The position numbers and the translations under genes were made by a program. A stretch of DNA of 64,000 bases from Gimesia chilikensis (GTDB taxonomy: Bacteria; Planctomycetota; Planctomycetia; Planctomycetales; Planctomycetaceae). The notes under the pieces were generated by a model. The model had not been told where the DNA came from and searched no databases. It was given only the letters and a program-made list of their open reading frames with translations. The stretch is taken from assembly GCF_008329715.1 (NCBI RefSeq), contig NZ_VTSR01000018.1, forward strand, positions 1 through 64,000, read 5' to 3'. Below are positions 52,836 through 62,584 of this stretch, in pieces (position 1 is the stretch's first letter; every line of letters starts with the position of its first letter).

Positions 52836-54560
52836 GTGACCAATCCGCAAAAAATTCTTTTCTGTGGGCCTTCAGACGACCAGACCTCTGAATTGAGGCA
52901 GCAGTTCTCTTCAGAAGACTATCTGGTGGTGACCCCGGAAAATCTGGCACAGGGAATTGCGGAGTTTGACCAGGGAAATGTTTCCGCGCTGGTAGTCCCT
53001 GCAACTGAGGGAACCCTTCCACTTGCACTCATCCAGTCTGGTTCGTTGCTCGAATATCTGCCCCACGCTGTCGTTGTCCTTGATGCAGATCTGCGCATCA
53101 TCTGGGCCAACCAGCGCCTGAATCAACTCTGCGATCAACGGGAATCCCTGATTGGGCATTCCTTCTACGATGCCTTCGGGGCACCCGAAATTCTGGGGCC
53201 GGACTTCAGTCCTTTCCATACTGCCTTCTCCACACGCAAACTCGCCAAAAGTGGTCTGCGTGTGGGCGACAAGAACTACTTCGATGTAGAAGTCACCCCG
53301 GTCATCACCGAACCGGATGACAATCAGGAACCCGCCTACCTGGTAGCCAGCGTACGAGATATCTCCGCTGAAGTTCTGCAGCGTCAGAAACTGAATGCGA
53401 TCTACCAGGCCGGTCTGGAACTGGGCGACCTCTCTCCTGAAGAAATTTACGAGATGTCGACCGAGGACCGCATCGAACTGCTCAAAGCCAAGATTCTGCA
53501 TTACACCCAGGATCTCCTCGAATTCGAAACCGTCGAAATCCGCATTCTGGACAAAGCCACCGAACGGCTGGATGTCCTCCTCGCAGTTGGAATGGAGCAG
53601 GTCGCCACGAACCGTACGCTCTACGCCAAACCGGAAGGGAATGGCGTGACCGGTTTCGTTGCCGCGACAGGCAAAAGCTATCTCTGTGAAGACACCACCC
53701 ACGACCCTCTTTATATGACCGGTGCCCCGGATGCCCGCAGCTCCCTGACCGTCCCCCTGCATCTGCACGACGAAGTTCTGGGAACGTTCAATGTGGAAAG
53801 TCCGCATGCCGGTGCCTTTGACGAAAACGACCTGCACTTCCTGGAACTCTTCAGTCGCGAAGTCGCGATTGCCCTTAATACACTGGAACTGCTGGTGGTC
53901 GAAAAGATGACCACCGCATCTGCCAGTACCGAGTTAATCATGCGTGGGGTCGTCGATCCGGTCGACGAGATCCTCAACGACACTGCCTGGATTCTGGAGC
54001 GGTACATTGGACACGAGCCTAATGTGTGCGAGCGATTGCAGCGTATCCTTAAAGACACTCGCCATATTAAGCAACTGATCCAACAGGTGGGAGACGAAAT
54101 TGCTCCCCAGACTCCACACCACCACAAAGTGCCTACCATGCGACAGGTCAACCCCAAGTTGCTCAACAAGCGGGTTCTTGTCGTCGACAGTGATGCCACT
54201 GTCAGGCGGGCCGCCCACGAATTGCTGGGTCGGCTGGGGTGTGAAGTCGAAACCGCCCACAACGGTGAAGAAGCATTTCTGATGGTCCGCAGCTTCCACT
54301 ACGATGTGGTCATTGCCGACATCCGACTGCCCGACATGAACGGGTACGAATGCTTCGCCCAGATCCGTGAAATCCACGAGCATTTGCCCGTCATCCTGAT
54401 GACAGGCTTCGGCTACGATCCCACGCACTCGATCGTCAAAGCCCGCCAGCTCGGTTTGAAATGTGTCCTCTACAAACCCTTCCGCCTCGATCAGCTGATT
54501 ACAGGCGTCGAAAAAGCAGTCAGTATTTCCGAAGACATCACCTCGGAAACCTCCAACTGA
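52836..54560 (+). CDS. PAS-GAF-receiver signalling protein
   Basis: The 574-aa product starts at GTG 52836. It has an N-terminal receiver-like or pseudo-receiver region, a PAS domain (about 75-185, VVVLDADLRIIWANQRLNQL), a GAF domain (about 210-355, GNGVTGFVAATGKSYLCEDT), a short helical region without a phosphorylatable His, and a C-terminal receiver (about 445-560) with the acceptor Asp in VVIADIRLPDMNG and the Lys in VLYKPFR. There is no kinase or output domain. It therefore relies on partner proteins; the helical segment (SASTELIMRGVVDPVDEILN) resembles a degenerate dimerisation domain. Confidence 0.82.
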   Translation: MTNPQKILFCGPSDDQTSELRQQFSSEDYLVVTPENLAQGIAEFDQGNVSALVVPATEGTLPLALIQSGSLLEYLPHAVVVLDADLRIIWANQRLNQLCDQRESLIGHSFYDAFGAPEILGPDFSPFHTAFSTRKLAKSGLRVGDKNYFDVEVTPVITEPDDNQEPAYLVASVRDISAEVLQRQKLNAIYQAGLELGDLSPEEIYEMSTEDRIELLKAKILHYTQDLLEFETVEIRILDKATERLDVLLAVGMEQVATNRTLYAKPEGNGVTGFVAATGKSYLCEDTTHDPLYMTGAPDARSSLTVPLHLHDEVLGTFNVESPHAGAFDENDLHFLELFSREVAIALNTLELLVVEKMTTASASTELIMRGVVDPVDEILNDTAWILERYIGHEPNVCERLQRILKDTRHIKQLIQQVGDEIAPQTPHHHKVPTMRQVNPKLLNKRVLVVDSDATVRRAAHELLGRLGCEVETAHNGEEAFLMVRSFHYDVVIADIRLPDMNGYECFAQIREIHEHLPVILMTGFGYDPTHSIVKARQLGLKCVLYKPFRLDQLITGVEKAVSISEDITSETSN

Positions 54561-54738
54561 TTCGTCTCGGCATCCCGCTGCTTCTCTCCCAAAATATCCC
54601 GTTTTCCCATAACAGTCTCGATTTCAACGCGCCACGGCTTTATATTAAAAAAGTTAATATATAGACCGGCCCCCGGCTCTGGTTCGCCTGATATTCCTGC
54701 TTCCCACCGGATGACTTCTCACTCAAGGAGAATTACTG

Positions 54739-56046
54739 ATGTCCCGTTCCGTCGACCGCCGCGAGTTTCTCAAGAAAGCACTCATCGCAGGAACCGCGGT
54801 CCCCGCATTTTCGTCTGCCCTCACACTCCCCTCTCTCGCAGCAGCGAACAAAAGCAAAAGCCCCAATGAGAAGCTGAACCTCGCGACCATCGGCGTTGCC
54901 GACCGCGCTTATGCCAATATCACGGGCACCAAATCTGAAAACTTCGTCGCCCTGTGTGACATCGACGCCCAGCGTCTGGAGAAGGCCTCCAAAGAATTTC
55001 CGCACGCGGACACTTACGATGATTACCGCAAAGCCCTCGACCGGGACGACCTGGACGGCGTGCTCGTCAGCACTCCCGATCACATGCACGCCCCCGCCGC
55101 AGCCATGGCTCTCCGCAAAGGCCTACCCGTGTACTGTGAAAAACCGCTGACCCATTCCGTCTACGAAGCCCGTGTCCTCACCGACCTGGCCGCCAAAGCC
55201 GGCGTACCGACCCAGATGGGGAATCAGATTCACGCCACCGACAACTACCGCAAGGTCGTCGAAATGGTCCAGTCCGGCGTGATTGGTCCCGTGCGTCGCG
55301 TGCATGTCTGGGTCGGCGGAGGTGTGCGCATCGAAGGCAAACGCTCTAAAGAAAATAATCCCCCGTCTTACGTCAACTACGATCAATGGATCGGACCGGC
55401 TCCCTTCCGTCCCTATAACGAAACCAGCTTCCACTTCAACTGGCGTTACTGGTGGGACTTCGGCAACGGTCAGCTCGGCGACTTCGGCTGTCACTACATG
55501 GACCTGCCCTTCTGGGCCCTGAAACTCAAGTACCCCAAAACCGTGGTTGGTGTTGGCGAGAAAGGCCACAAAGGCGAAAACGACTGCCCCAGCTTCATGC
55601 GTGTCGATTATGAATTCACCGAACGCGATGATCTGCCCCCGGTCCACATGACCTGGTATCACGGCGGCTGGAAACCCAAAGGCGCGGAAGTCTATGGGAA
55701 GAACAGCGCGGTCCTCTTCGAAGGGGACGACGGGCGCCTGCTCGCCGACTACGGCACCAACAAGGTCTTCATGGAAGCGGGAAAAGAAGCCAAACCGGTC
55801 AAGCCTTATCTCACCCGCCCCGAAAGCCATCACATCGAATGGCTCAACGCCATCCGTAGCGGCACACCGACAGGCAGTAACTTCGCCTACGCCGGACCAC
55901 TGACCGAAACCGTCCTGCTGGGCAACGTCTCTTACCGTCTCGGCGGAAAGAAGCTGGAATGGGACGCCGAAAACCTCAAGGTCACCAACACCCCCGAAGC
56001 CGACCAGTACCTCAAACGCGAATACCGCGAAGGCTGGACACTGTAG
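54739..56046 (+). CDS. Tat-exported Gfo/Idh/MocA-family oxidoreductase (second copy)
   Basis: The 435-aa product has a Tat leader (DRREFLKKALIAGTAVPAFS) and NLATIGVADRAYANITGTKS, where the Rossmann GxGxxG is altered (GVADRA). DGVLVSTPDHMHAPAAAMAL and VYCEKPLTHSVYEARVL follow, then a C-terminal beta-sheet domain with WRYWWDFGNGQLGDFGCHYM. AGGAG lies upstream of ATG 54739. The lost glycines suggest weakened or altered cofactor binding. It is a diverged paralogue of 21721-23046. Confidence 0.86.
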   Translation: MSRSVDRREFLKKALIAGTAVPAFSSALTLPSLAAANKSKSPNEKLNLATIGVADRAYANITGTKSENFVALCDIDAQRLEKASKEFPHADTYDDYRKALDRDDLDGVLVSTPDHMHAPAAAMALRKGLPVYCEKPLTHSVYEARVLTDLAAKAGVPTQMGNQIHATDNYRKVVEMVQSGVIGPVRRVHVWVGGGVRIEGKRSKENNPPSYVNYDQWIGPAPFRPYNETSFHFNWRYWWDFGNGQLGDFGCHYMDLPFWALKLKYPKTVVGVGEKGHKGENDCPSFMRVDYEFTERDDLPPVHMTWYHGGWKPKGAEVYGKNSAVLFEGDDGRLLADYGTNKVFMEAGKEAKPVKPYLTRPESHHIEWLNAIRSGTPTGSNFAYAGPLTETVLLGNVSYRLGGKKLEWDAENLKVTNTPEADQYLKREYREGWTL

Positions 56047-56087
56047 ACGAATGTAAGCGAATCTGCTTCATTCAGAACATATAAAAT

Positions 56088-56124
56088 AAGAGCCTGCTGA
56101 AATCGATTCAGCAGGCTCTTTTAA
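56088..56124. terminator. Bidirectional terminator
   Basis: AAGAGCCTGCTGAA (56088-56101) and TTCAGCAGGCTCTT (56107-56120) form a perfect 14-bp stem with loop ATCGA, followed by TTAATTT. It lies between two convergent genes and has an A/T-rich tail on both sides. Confidence 0.85.
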
Positions 56125-56148
56125 TTTCGAAGATCAGATCGCGTCAGC

Positions 56149-56532
56149 TTATCTGTATTTCACAACCGTTTTGTAGTTGGGGGCTAAAAACCGGGGGCCG
56201 CGTGTCTTGTAAACGACTCTGCCGGGGGCGTAGTAAGCGCCGGGAGCATAATAAGTCGTTGTCGTTACTGGAGCGACGACAACCGGAGCCGGCTGGTAGT
56301 ACACAGGAGTGACAACCGGAGCGGGCACGACAGCGGGGGCATAGTAGGCGGTCATTGCGGGCACGTAGTAACTTGTCGTGACCGGAGCAGGCACCGCATA
56401 CACCGGAGCCGGACCGACATAAGCAAACGGAGAACTATAGTAAGTCACCCGGCCGCCAGCTTCGGAAACTTGTGGCAGCATGGCAAAACAGGCCGCGATT
56501 ACGGCGATTGCAGACAGCATTCGAATTCTCAT
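56149..56532 (-). CDS. Small secreted Tyr/Pro/Val-rich repeat protein
   Basis: ATG 56532 follows AGGAG. The 127-aa product has a signal peptide (MRIRMLSAIAVIAACFAMLP, cleavage near SEAG). The mature part repeats YYAPAVVPAPV, YYVPAMTAYYAPA and VYYQPAPVVVAPV and ends in a basic NYKTVVKYR. Such sequences occur in structural or surface proteins. It may be a cell-wall or outer-layer component, but no function can be given. It converges on the terminator at 56088. Confidence 0.65.
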   Translation of the reverse strand: MRIRMLSAIAVIAACFAMLPQVSEAGGRVTYYSSPFAYVGPAPVYAVPAPVTTSYYVPAMTAYYAPAVVPAPVVTPVYYQPAPVVVAPVTTTTYYAPGAYYAPGRVVYKTRGPRFLAPNYKTVVKYR

Positions 56533-56810
56533 GAGACTGACTCCTGAAGTGAAGGACATCGTGTTTCTAAACTTACCGAGCCGGCGCGGCTCAGGTTCAT
56601 GGAACAGCAACAGGCAAGGCGAAGCCTCCTGCATCCGGTGCTGACATCCCTGTCACTTTCTCGCAGATGTTGAACTGCGCAGGATAGCCCTGCTCTATCG
56701 ATTATACAGGTTACCGGCACAACATCCACCAGCCACCCCGCATTTTTCTTACAGATCAACAGACCGTGATGTGATGTTCAGCCACCCCCAAATGGTTCCC
56801 CTGTGCGAAA

Positions 56811-57776
56811 TCAGCTGTTTCCGGCTTTCCGGGCTGCCTCGATCAATCCCTGCAGATAACCGAAGGCATGCAGCCGCCCCAGCATCGTATACCCGGGCTC
56901 GCCTGCTTCTTCTCCCACCAATTGAGGTACATGGTCCGGGCGGATCGGTCCCGTAAAACCGATTTCCTGGTACGCCTGCACTGCGGCATACATGTCCGTT
57001 GGGCCATTATCGTGAAACGTCTCCACGAACCGCTCGCGGGTTCCCTTGATATCGCGAAAATGCACATACCTGATATGCGGACCCAGCCGCCGGATGGTCT
57101 CCGGAATATCCACGCCCATCTCGGCGAACGTCCCCTGGCAGAAACAGATCGCATTCGCCGGACTGGGGACCAACTGCACCAGCCGTTCAAAATTTTCAAC
57201 ACAGTTCATAATCCGTGCTTTGCCCATGAACGTCTCCAGCGGCGGATCGTCCGGATGCATCGCCAGCGTCACGCCGCATTCCTCTGCCACCGGCACCAGT
57301 TCTGTGAGAAACCGTTCCAGGTTGATCCAGAGTTCTTCCGCAGTAATCGGGCTGGATACCTGATCCCGCGTGGTCTCCGACAGAGAAACGGCCTGCTCTG
57401 CTTCATCGACATCAAAACCGGTCACCAGTGCCCCGCCCCGCTCGCGGGCATCCAGTTTGGTCCGCACCCAGTCTGTACCCGCCATGAAGTTGTAACACAC
57501 AAACGGAATTCCCACCGCCTGCATATCGCGCAGAAGGGCTTTCATTTCCGCGATCTCGGTGTCAAACCGTTCGTTCCCCAGTTTGATATTTTCGATCGGC
57601 AGATATCCTTCGATGGCGGCAATCTTCAATCCCTGTCCTGCTACCTGATCACACAACGCCTGCAGACGCTCCCGCCCTGGACCGGGATAGCGGATTGTGA
57701 CATGCGTTACTCCAATCTGAGCCAGCATTGTCAGGTTCTCGTCGGTAAATGGCGTGACCACCGATGTCAGTTGCAT
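56811..57776 (-). CDS. UxuA-like mannonate dehydratase family protein
   Basis: The 321-aa product has the TIM-barrel signatures of UxuA: LAMHPDDPPLETFMGKARIM, CFCQGTFAEMGVDIPETI, IRYVHFRDIKGTRERF and FHDNGPTDM, with RPDHVPQLVGE near the end. Metal-binding Cys and His are in CFCQG and YVHF. It dehydrates D-mannonate to 2-keto-3-deoxygluconate in the uxu branch of hexuronate catabolism. It is shorter than E. coli UxuA (about 394 aa). ATG 57776 is chosen. A sugar-acid cluster follows at 59.7 kb. Confidence 0.8.
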   Translation of the reverse strand: MQLTSVVTPFTDENLTMLAQIGVTHVTIRYPGPGRERLQALCDQVAGQGLKIAAIEGYLPIENIKLGNERFDTEIAEMKALLRDMQAVGIPFVCYNFMAGTDWVRTKLDARERGGALVTGFDVDEAEQAVSLSETTRDQVSSPITAEELWINLERFLTELVPVAEECGVTLAMHPDDPPLETFMGKARIMNCVENFERLVQLVPSPANAICFCQGTFAEMGVDIPETIRRLGPHIRYVHFRDIKGTRERFVETFHDNGPTDMYAAVQAYQEIGFTGPIRPDHVPQLVGEEAGEPGYTMLGRLHAFGYLQGLIEAARKAGNS

Positions 57777-57993
57777 GTGATGCTTTCTTTTTTCAGCTGG
57801 GATGAAGTTCACGGGAAACGCGTTCTTTTATGTCTGTCATCCAGAATTCATTTTCATATTAATCCACTGATTTCACAATCACCGTCGTACAGAATTCACA
57901 GCTTCTGGCTTTTCACTGATGCAGACTCTGGAGTAAAATTCTGCATTCATTTTCGAATCAAACAGCAAACCAATTTCTGACAGGCGTTCTCAG

Positions 57994-59691
57994 ATGCATC
58001 GCATTACCCCTTCGAGCCCCGACGGGCCGATTCTCAGAGACATCGATTCCCTTGCCAAAGATCTCGGTCTGGCGCCTGGCGACTATGAACCGTACGGACG
58101 CCTCAAGGCCAAACTGGTGCACGGACTCGCGAACAAATTCACCGATCGTCCCCTGGGAAAATACATTGGTGTCACCGCGGTCAATCCCACGCCACTGGGG
58201 GAAGGCAAAACGGTAACCACCATCGGGCTTGCGATGGCCCTCTCTCAACTGGGGCATACCACAGTCGGTACGCTTCGCGAACCTTCTCTGGCACCGGTGT
58301 TCGGCATCAAGGGAGGCGGCGCCGGCGGTGGAAACTGCACGCTCGAGCCCCAGGCCGACATCAACCTGCATTTCACGGGGGATATTCACGCCGTCACCTC
58401 GGCCACCAACCTGCTGGCCAGCATCATCGATAACCACGTTGCCCGACGAAAAACTCCCGAAATCAACCCGAAGACCATCACCTGGCGACGGTCCCTGGAT
58501 CTCTGCGACAAAGGACTGGCTCACATCATCAGTGGACTGGATCAACCTCCTCAGGCCCCGCTTCGCGAGACCGGCTTCGATCTGACCGCCGCCTCGGAAG
58601 TCATGGCAATCCTCGCCCTGGCCAGCGATCCCCGTGATCTCCGCACGCGTCTGGGACGCATCGTCGTCGGCATGACTTTTGACCGCCAGCCGGTGACCGT
58701 CGAACAGTTGGGTTGCGCCGGTGCGATGGCCGCCCTGCTCATTGATGCCCTGCGCCCCAATCTGGTCCAGAGTTGTGAATCGACGCCCTTTCTCGTGCAC
58801 GCAGGACCATTCGGCAACATTGCCCACGGCAACAGTTCGATCATCGCCGATCAGATCGCCCTGCGACTTGCCGATTACGTCGTCACGGAAAGTGGCTTCG
58901 GTGCGGACTGCGGTGCAGAAAAGTTTTTCGATATCAAATGCCGCGCCAGTGGACTGCAGCCCGCTGCGGAAGTCCTCGTCTGTACCGCCCGGGCTCTGAA
59001 ACTGCAGAGTGGTCAGTTCGATGTGCATCCGGGGAAACCGCTGCCCCCTGCACTCCTGGAGGAGAACCTGGAGGCCCTTCGCGCAGGGGCCGTCAATCTG
59101 CAGGCGCACCTGGATATTATTCAGCAGTACCATCTGCCCACGGTCGTCGCCATCAATGCCTTCCCCGATGATTCCGAGCGCGAACTGCAGGAGATTCAAA
59201 AGATCGCCCTCGATCAGGGAGCCACAGCGGCCGTCATCACACGCGCCTTCAGGGAAGGAGGGGAAGGTTCCCTCGCACTGGCCGAAGCGGTCGTACAGGC
59301 CGCAGAACTGCCGAATCAGTTTGAGTGTCTCTATCCTCTGGAAATGCCGATCGCGGAAAAAATCGAAACGATCGCGACCCGCATCTATGGAGCGGCCTCC
59401 GTCGAATTCGAACCGCTGGCCCGCCGACGGATGTCGGAGTACGAACAGCTGGGCTACGGCAACCTTCCTATCTGCATCGCCAAAACGCAGTACTCGCTCT
59501 CTCACGATCCGCACCTCCTGGGACGACCGACCGGCTTTACCTTCCCGGTTCGAGATCTGCGACTCTCCGCCGGCGCCGGTTTTCTGTATGCCTTGAGCGG
59601 CGAAATCCGCACGATGCCCGGACTGCCCTCCGATCCTGCGGCACTGCGGATTGACATCGACGATACCGGCAAAATCATCGGCCTGCATTGA
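57994..59691 (+). CDS. fhs: Formate-tetrahydrofolate ligase
   Basis: The 565-aa product has the FTHFS signatures TPLGEGKTVTTIGLAMAL (P-loop) and EPSLAPVFGIKGGGAGGGNC, followed by NLHFTGDIHAVTSATNLLAS. The full length matches the family (about 555-560). It makes 10-formyl-tetrahydrofolate from formate, ATP and tetrahydrofolate. Together with fae at 10.7 kb it shows both folate- and methanopterin-linked C1 metabolism. It is not co-oriented with the sugar-acid genes. Confidence 0.95.
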   Translation: MHRITPSSPDGPILRDIDSLAKDLGLAPGDYEPYGRLKAKLVHGLANKFTDRPLGKYIGVTAVNPTPLGEGKTVTTIGLAMALSQLGHTTVGTLREPSLAPVFGIKGGGAGGGNCTLEPQADINLHFTGDIHAVTSATNLLASIIDNHVARRKTPEINPKTITWRRSLDLCDKGLAHIISGLDQPPQAPLRETGFDLTAASEVMAILALASDPRDLRTRLGRIVVGMTFDRQPVTVEQLGCAGAMAALLIDALRPNLVQSCESTPFLVHAGPFGNIAHGNSSIIADQIALRLADYVVTESGFGADCGAEKFFDIKCRASGLQPAAEVLVCTARALKLQSGQFDVHPGKPLPPALLEENLEALRAGAVNLQAHLDIIQQYHLPTVVAINAFPDDSERELQEIQKIALDQGATAAVITRAFREGGEGSLALAEAVVQAAELPNQFECLYPLEMPIAEKIETIATRIYGAASVEFEPLARRRMSEYEQLGYGNLPICIAKTQYSLSHDPHLLGRPTGFTFPVRDLRLSAGAGFLYALSGEIRTMPGLPSDPAALRIDIDDTGKIIGLH

Positions 59692-59707
59692 CGGGCAACC
59701 CGAGTGG

Positions 59708-60925
59708 CTAAGACAGTGTCGTCGCGCGATACTGGTTCGTTCCCGGCGTGAACAGCTCAGGCAGCCAGGCGACTCCCAGACCCGGCTTCTGTGGAATCTT
59801 AATCCGTCCCGCTTCGACTTCAATGGGTGTGTCGATCAGTTGAGGATACAGAATCCGCAGGTGGGCCCGCAGACTCTCCTGCCAGGCCACATTATTCGAA
59901 CTCGCGGCGACGTGCACGCCGTTGAGCAACGTCAAAGGTCCCGTACAGTCATGCATCACCACGGGAATGTTATAGAACTGCGCCAGACGGGTGATATTCC
60001 GCGTCTGCGATATACCGCCCACCCACGTCGGATCGATCATCACAAAGTCCGCGGCCCGTTTCTCCAGTGCCAGCCGGAAGTCGTCCGGACCGTTGAACAT
60101 TTCACTCACCGCAACGGGAATACCCGCTTTGTTGCGGAAGTCGCTCAGTGTATCCACGCAGTCAATTCGCAGCAGGTCCTCGGCCCAGAGGATGTCGTAT
60201 TCCTGCAATCGTTTTGCGATGCGAAGAGCGGGGGCGAGTTGAAAGAAGCCGTGGCCGTCGATGATCAGTTCGATATTACTTCCCAGCGCGTCCCGGATTT
60301 TCTGAAACGGTTCCAGTGCACGCGTGATGTCTTCGTGTGTGATGTGCAGAGGCCCATTCGTCTTGTGCGCCGCAAAGTCCAGCGTCCAGACTTTAAGAGC
60401 CTGATAACCTTCTGACAGCAGCGACCGTGCCAGTTCCACCGGCTCATTGACGGCGGACCAGTAGTCATTCAGCGGACCCTGGTTCCCTACCGAACCGTAG
60501 CCCGGCCAGGTGTGCTTGCTCTCTTTATCAGTAGTACCTCCATAGGAAGGCCCACCACAGCTGTTGTAGGTACGAATCGATTCCTGCACACAGCCACCCA
60601 GCAATTGCCAGACCGGCTGTGATGTGACCTTGCCGAAGATGTCCCACAGTGCGAGGTCAATCGCGGAGATCGCCCGCAACTCGGTTCCCCGGGAGCCGAA
60701 GTTCGTTGCCCGTTCATACAGGAAACGCCAGTGAGCCTCGATGTCGAGGGGATTTTTCCCAATCAGGTAGTGTGACATCCAGTCGTGGATCATGGCTGCC
60801 ACCGCATGCGGTGCATAGTAAGTTTCGCCGCATCCGACAACGCCTTCGCTGGTATGAATTCGCACCAGCAGCAGACCAGGCATGATCGATTCGGCAATCG
60901 ACGTTTCTATTTTCGTGATCTGCAT
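59708..60925 (-). CDS. Enolase-superfamily (mandelate racemase/muconate lactonising) dehydratase
   Basis: The 405-aa product has an N-terminal capping domain and a barrel with SEGYQALKVWTLDFA, IIDGHGFFQL, WAEDLLRIDCVD, VSEMFNGPDDFRLALE and IPVVMHDCTGP. Asp, Glu and Glu for Mg2+ fit DGH, WAED and VSE. The His-Asp near the end belongs to the acid-base pair. These point to a sugar-acid dehydratase. The exact substrate is open; galactarate, mannonate or similar are options. It lies 29 nt downstream of the M81 gene and could be in the same operon. Confidence 0.83.
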   Translation of the reverse strand: MQITKIETSIAESIMPGLLLVRIHTSEGVVGCGETYYAPHAVAAMIHDWMSHYLIGKNPLDIEAHWRFLYERATNFGSRGTELRAISAIDLALWDIFGKVTSQPVWQLLGGCVQESIRTYNSCGGPSYGGTTDKESKHTWPGYGSVGNQGPLNDYWSAVNEPVELARSLLSEGYQALKVWTLDFAAHKTNGPLHITHEDITRALEPFQKIRDALGSNIELIIDGHGFFQLAPALRIAKRLQEYDILWAEDLLRIDCVDTLSDFRNKAGIPVAVSEMFNGPDDFRLALEKRAADFVMIDPTWVGGISQTRNITRLAQFYNIPVVMHDCTGPLTLLNGVHVAASSNNVAWQESLRAHLRILYPQLIDTPIEVEAGRIKIPQKPGLGVAWLPELFTPGTNQYRATTLS

Positions 60926-60954
60926 CAGAGTTCCTTTAGCAGCAGTGCAACTGG

Positions 60955-62427
60955 TTAATTGATCGGTTCAAACGGGAACAAAGGCTTGCGGCGGTACTGA
61001 TAGTCGAAGTGTTCCATGTCCGCAGAGGTTACGCCTGGCGTATTGACGCGAATCAGGTTCGGGCAGACCGGACGATAAGCGGCCAGCGGAGCCTGGACAC
61101 CCTTGGCGACCAGAATCTGGTAGTCGCCCGGATGGATATTGCAGGACGTTAACTGCCCCAGGCTGAACGGAGGCGTGCGGTGACTGTTGAGCATGATCGT
61201 CAAGCCGAAGTCGGTCTGGACCACGGCCGTCGGTCCCATATGAAATTCGGTTTTGCCTCCGTGCCTGACTTCCGCTTCCGTGAAGTCTCCATCATGCACA
61301 CTGATGACAGTGACATTCGCTACCAGGGGCTCACCATGCAGGTCATCTGTTTTTCCTCCCATCGCCAGCTCGGGGAGATGAATTCCGGGTCCGGCTGCAA
61401 TCGCCGCTTGTGCCGCCTCGGGATCGTACAGACAGGCGAAGCTGGTTGGACCCCGACGGGCTTTAATCGCATGCAGAATCGTGGTCCCGTCTGCCGGCGA
61501 ACCGCCGCCGATGTTATCGCCCATATCCAGGAAACAGACCGGCCCCTCCATCTGCTCTGCCTGGTCGAGTGCGTCTTCGATGCCAATCAGATGCGCTTTG
61601 AATTCATCGCGGCGGTTGATCAGCGTCTGTCCCAGTTCGTCGGCCAGTTCCCGGGCCTGAGTGGGGTTGTCGTCGGTCACAACGATGAAGCCCGAGCCCA
61701 TCTCTTCGACATCCGCGTAAGGAAAACCCAGGATAATACTGTTCGAGAGCACGCCGGGCGTCTCCAGCATTTTGTTGGCGACATAATACAGCGAGTCACA
61801 GGGTTCAGAGGAGGTATGCTGGCGTTCGATGTTAATCGCGACCGGCACAAAACAGGCTGCCTGCGTTGGTTTAACCTCCCCTTTCAGAGTCCGGTCCATG
61901 AGCCGTGCCGCTTCAATTCCCCGGTCCTTCTGATCGATATGCGGATTTGTCCGGTAAACGATCGTCGCATTACAGGCATCAATCATCTTCTGGGAAACAT
62001 TCGCATGTGCATCCAGCGTACAGATGATGGGAAGATCCGGACCGACGGCATCCCGAACCAGCGAGAGCCAGTACCCATCCAGATCACGTTCACTCTCACT
62101 CACGCCTGCACCATGCGGCGCGACCAGCAGACCATCCAGCGGTCCTGCCTCTTTCAGCGCCGCGAGCATCTGGTTGATCAGTGTGTCGACGGTTTCCGCT
62201 GTGATCGTTCCTCCCGGCAAGGCCCGGGCCACAAAGATCGGCACCGCTTCCAGTTCCGTCTCCGCCAGCCCCGCGAAGAAGCCACCGATTTCATGGGCCG
62301 AACTTTTAAAGATCGGATAGATCTCGTCGCCCGTCGCCAGAACATCGTATTCGAAATCGGGCAGAGTGGTCGCGGTCCGGATGAACGTATTTGATTCGTG
62401 CTGTAAGGCCAGGATTCCGACACGCAT
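60955..62427 (-). CDS. M81 family metallopeptidase (MlrC-like)
   Basis: The 490-aa product begins RVGILALQHESNTFIRTATT, the M81 opening with the metal-binding His, and has DGLLVAPHGAGVSESERDLD, CTLDAHANVSQKMID and IVYRTNPHIDQKDRGIEAAR. MlrC-type proteins include the last microcystin degradation step, but many others lie in catabolic clusters with unknown substrates. GGAGGAAA precedes ATG 62427. It is divergent from the IclR gene and immediately upstream of the enolase-superfamily gene. Confidence 0.85.
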   Translation of the reverse strand: MRVGILALQHESNTFIRTATTLPDFEYDVLATGDEIYPIFKSSAHEIGGFFAGLAETELEAVPIFVARALPGGTITAETVDTLINQMLAALKEAGPLDGLLVAPHGAGVSESERDLDGYWLSLVRDAVGPDLPIICTLDAHANVSQKMIDACNATIVYRTNPHIDQKDRGIEAARLMDRTLKGEVKPTQAACFVPVAINIERQHTSSEPCDSLYYVANKMLETPGVLSNSIILGFPYADVEEMGSGFIVVTDDNPTQARELADELGQTLINRRDEFKAHLIGIEDALDQAEQMEGPVCFLDMGDNIGGGSPADGTTILHAIKARRGPTSFACLYDPEAAQAAIAAGPGIHLPELAMGGKTDDLHGEPLVANVTVISVHDGDFTEAEVRHGGKTEFHMGPTAVVQTDFGLTIMLNSHRTPPFSLGQLTSCNIHPGDYQILVAKGVQAPLAAYRPVCPNLIRVNTPGVTSADMEHFDYQYRRKPLFPFEPIN

Positions 62428-62452
62428 CTCAGTTTCCTCCAGATCACATTAG

Positions 62453-62514
62453 TGAAACTCAATAAAAATTTCATGCCGTATCTTAAAATGGAACGACTCA
62501 TTCACTATAATGAA
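62453..62514. promoter_or_regulatory. Candidate IclR operators in the divergent promoter
   Basis: TGAAACTCAATAAAAATTTC plus a closing A (62453-62473) is TGAAA-N11-TTTCA. TTCACTATAATGAA (62501-62514) is TTCA-N6-TGAA. Both lie between the divergent M81 and IclR genes. IclR proteins usually bind such paired sites. The assignment rests on position and symmetry. Confidence 0.4.
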
Positions 62515-62584
62515 ACGCAGTGGGGGATGCAAGCCGTTCCCTCTAACCAGGTCAGTGTACTCCAGAGATGAGACGCCATTCAAT

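Noticed and set aside
56868..57980. 370-codon plus-strand ORF opposite the mannonate dehydratase
   Set aside because: Antisense frame of a recognised enzyme, with no start signal.
57958..59823. 621-codon minus-strand ORF opposite fhs
   Set aside because: It lies wholly antisense to a clear fhs gene and has no ribosome binding site or recognisable domain. Long antisense ORFs come from GC-rich codon use.
61180..62394. 404-codon plus-strand ORF opposite the M81 gene
   Set aside because: Antisense to a gene with clear MlrC motifs.
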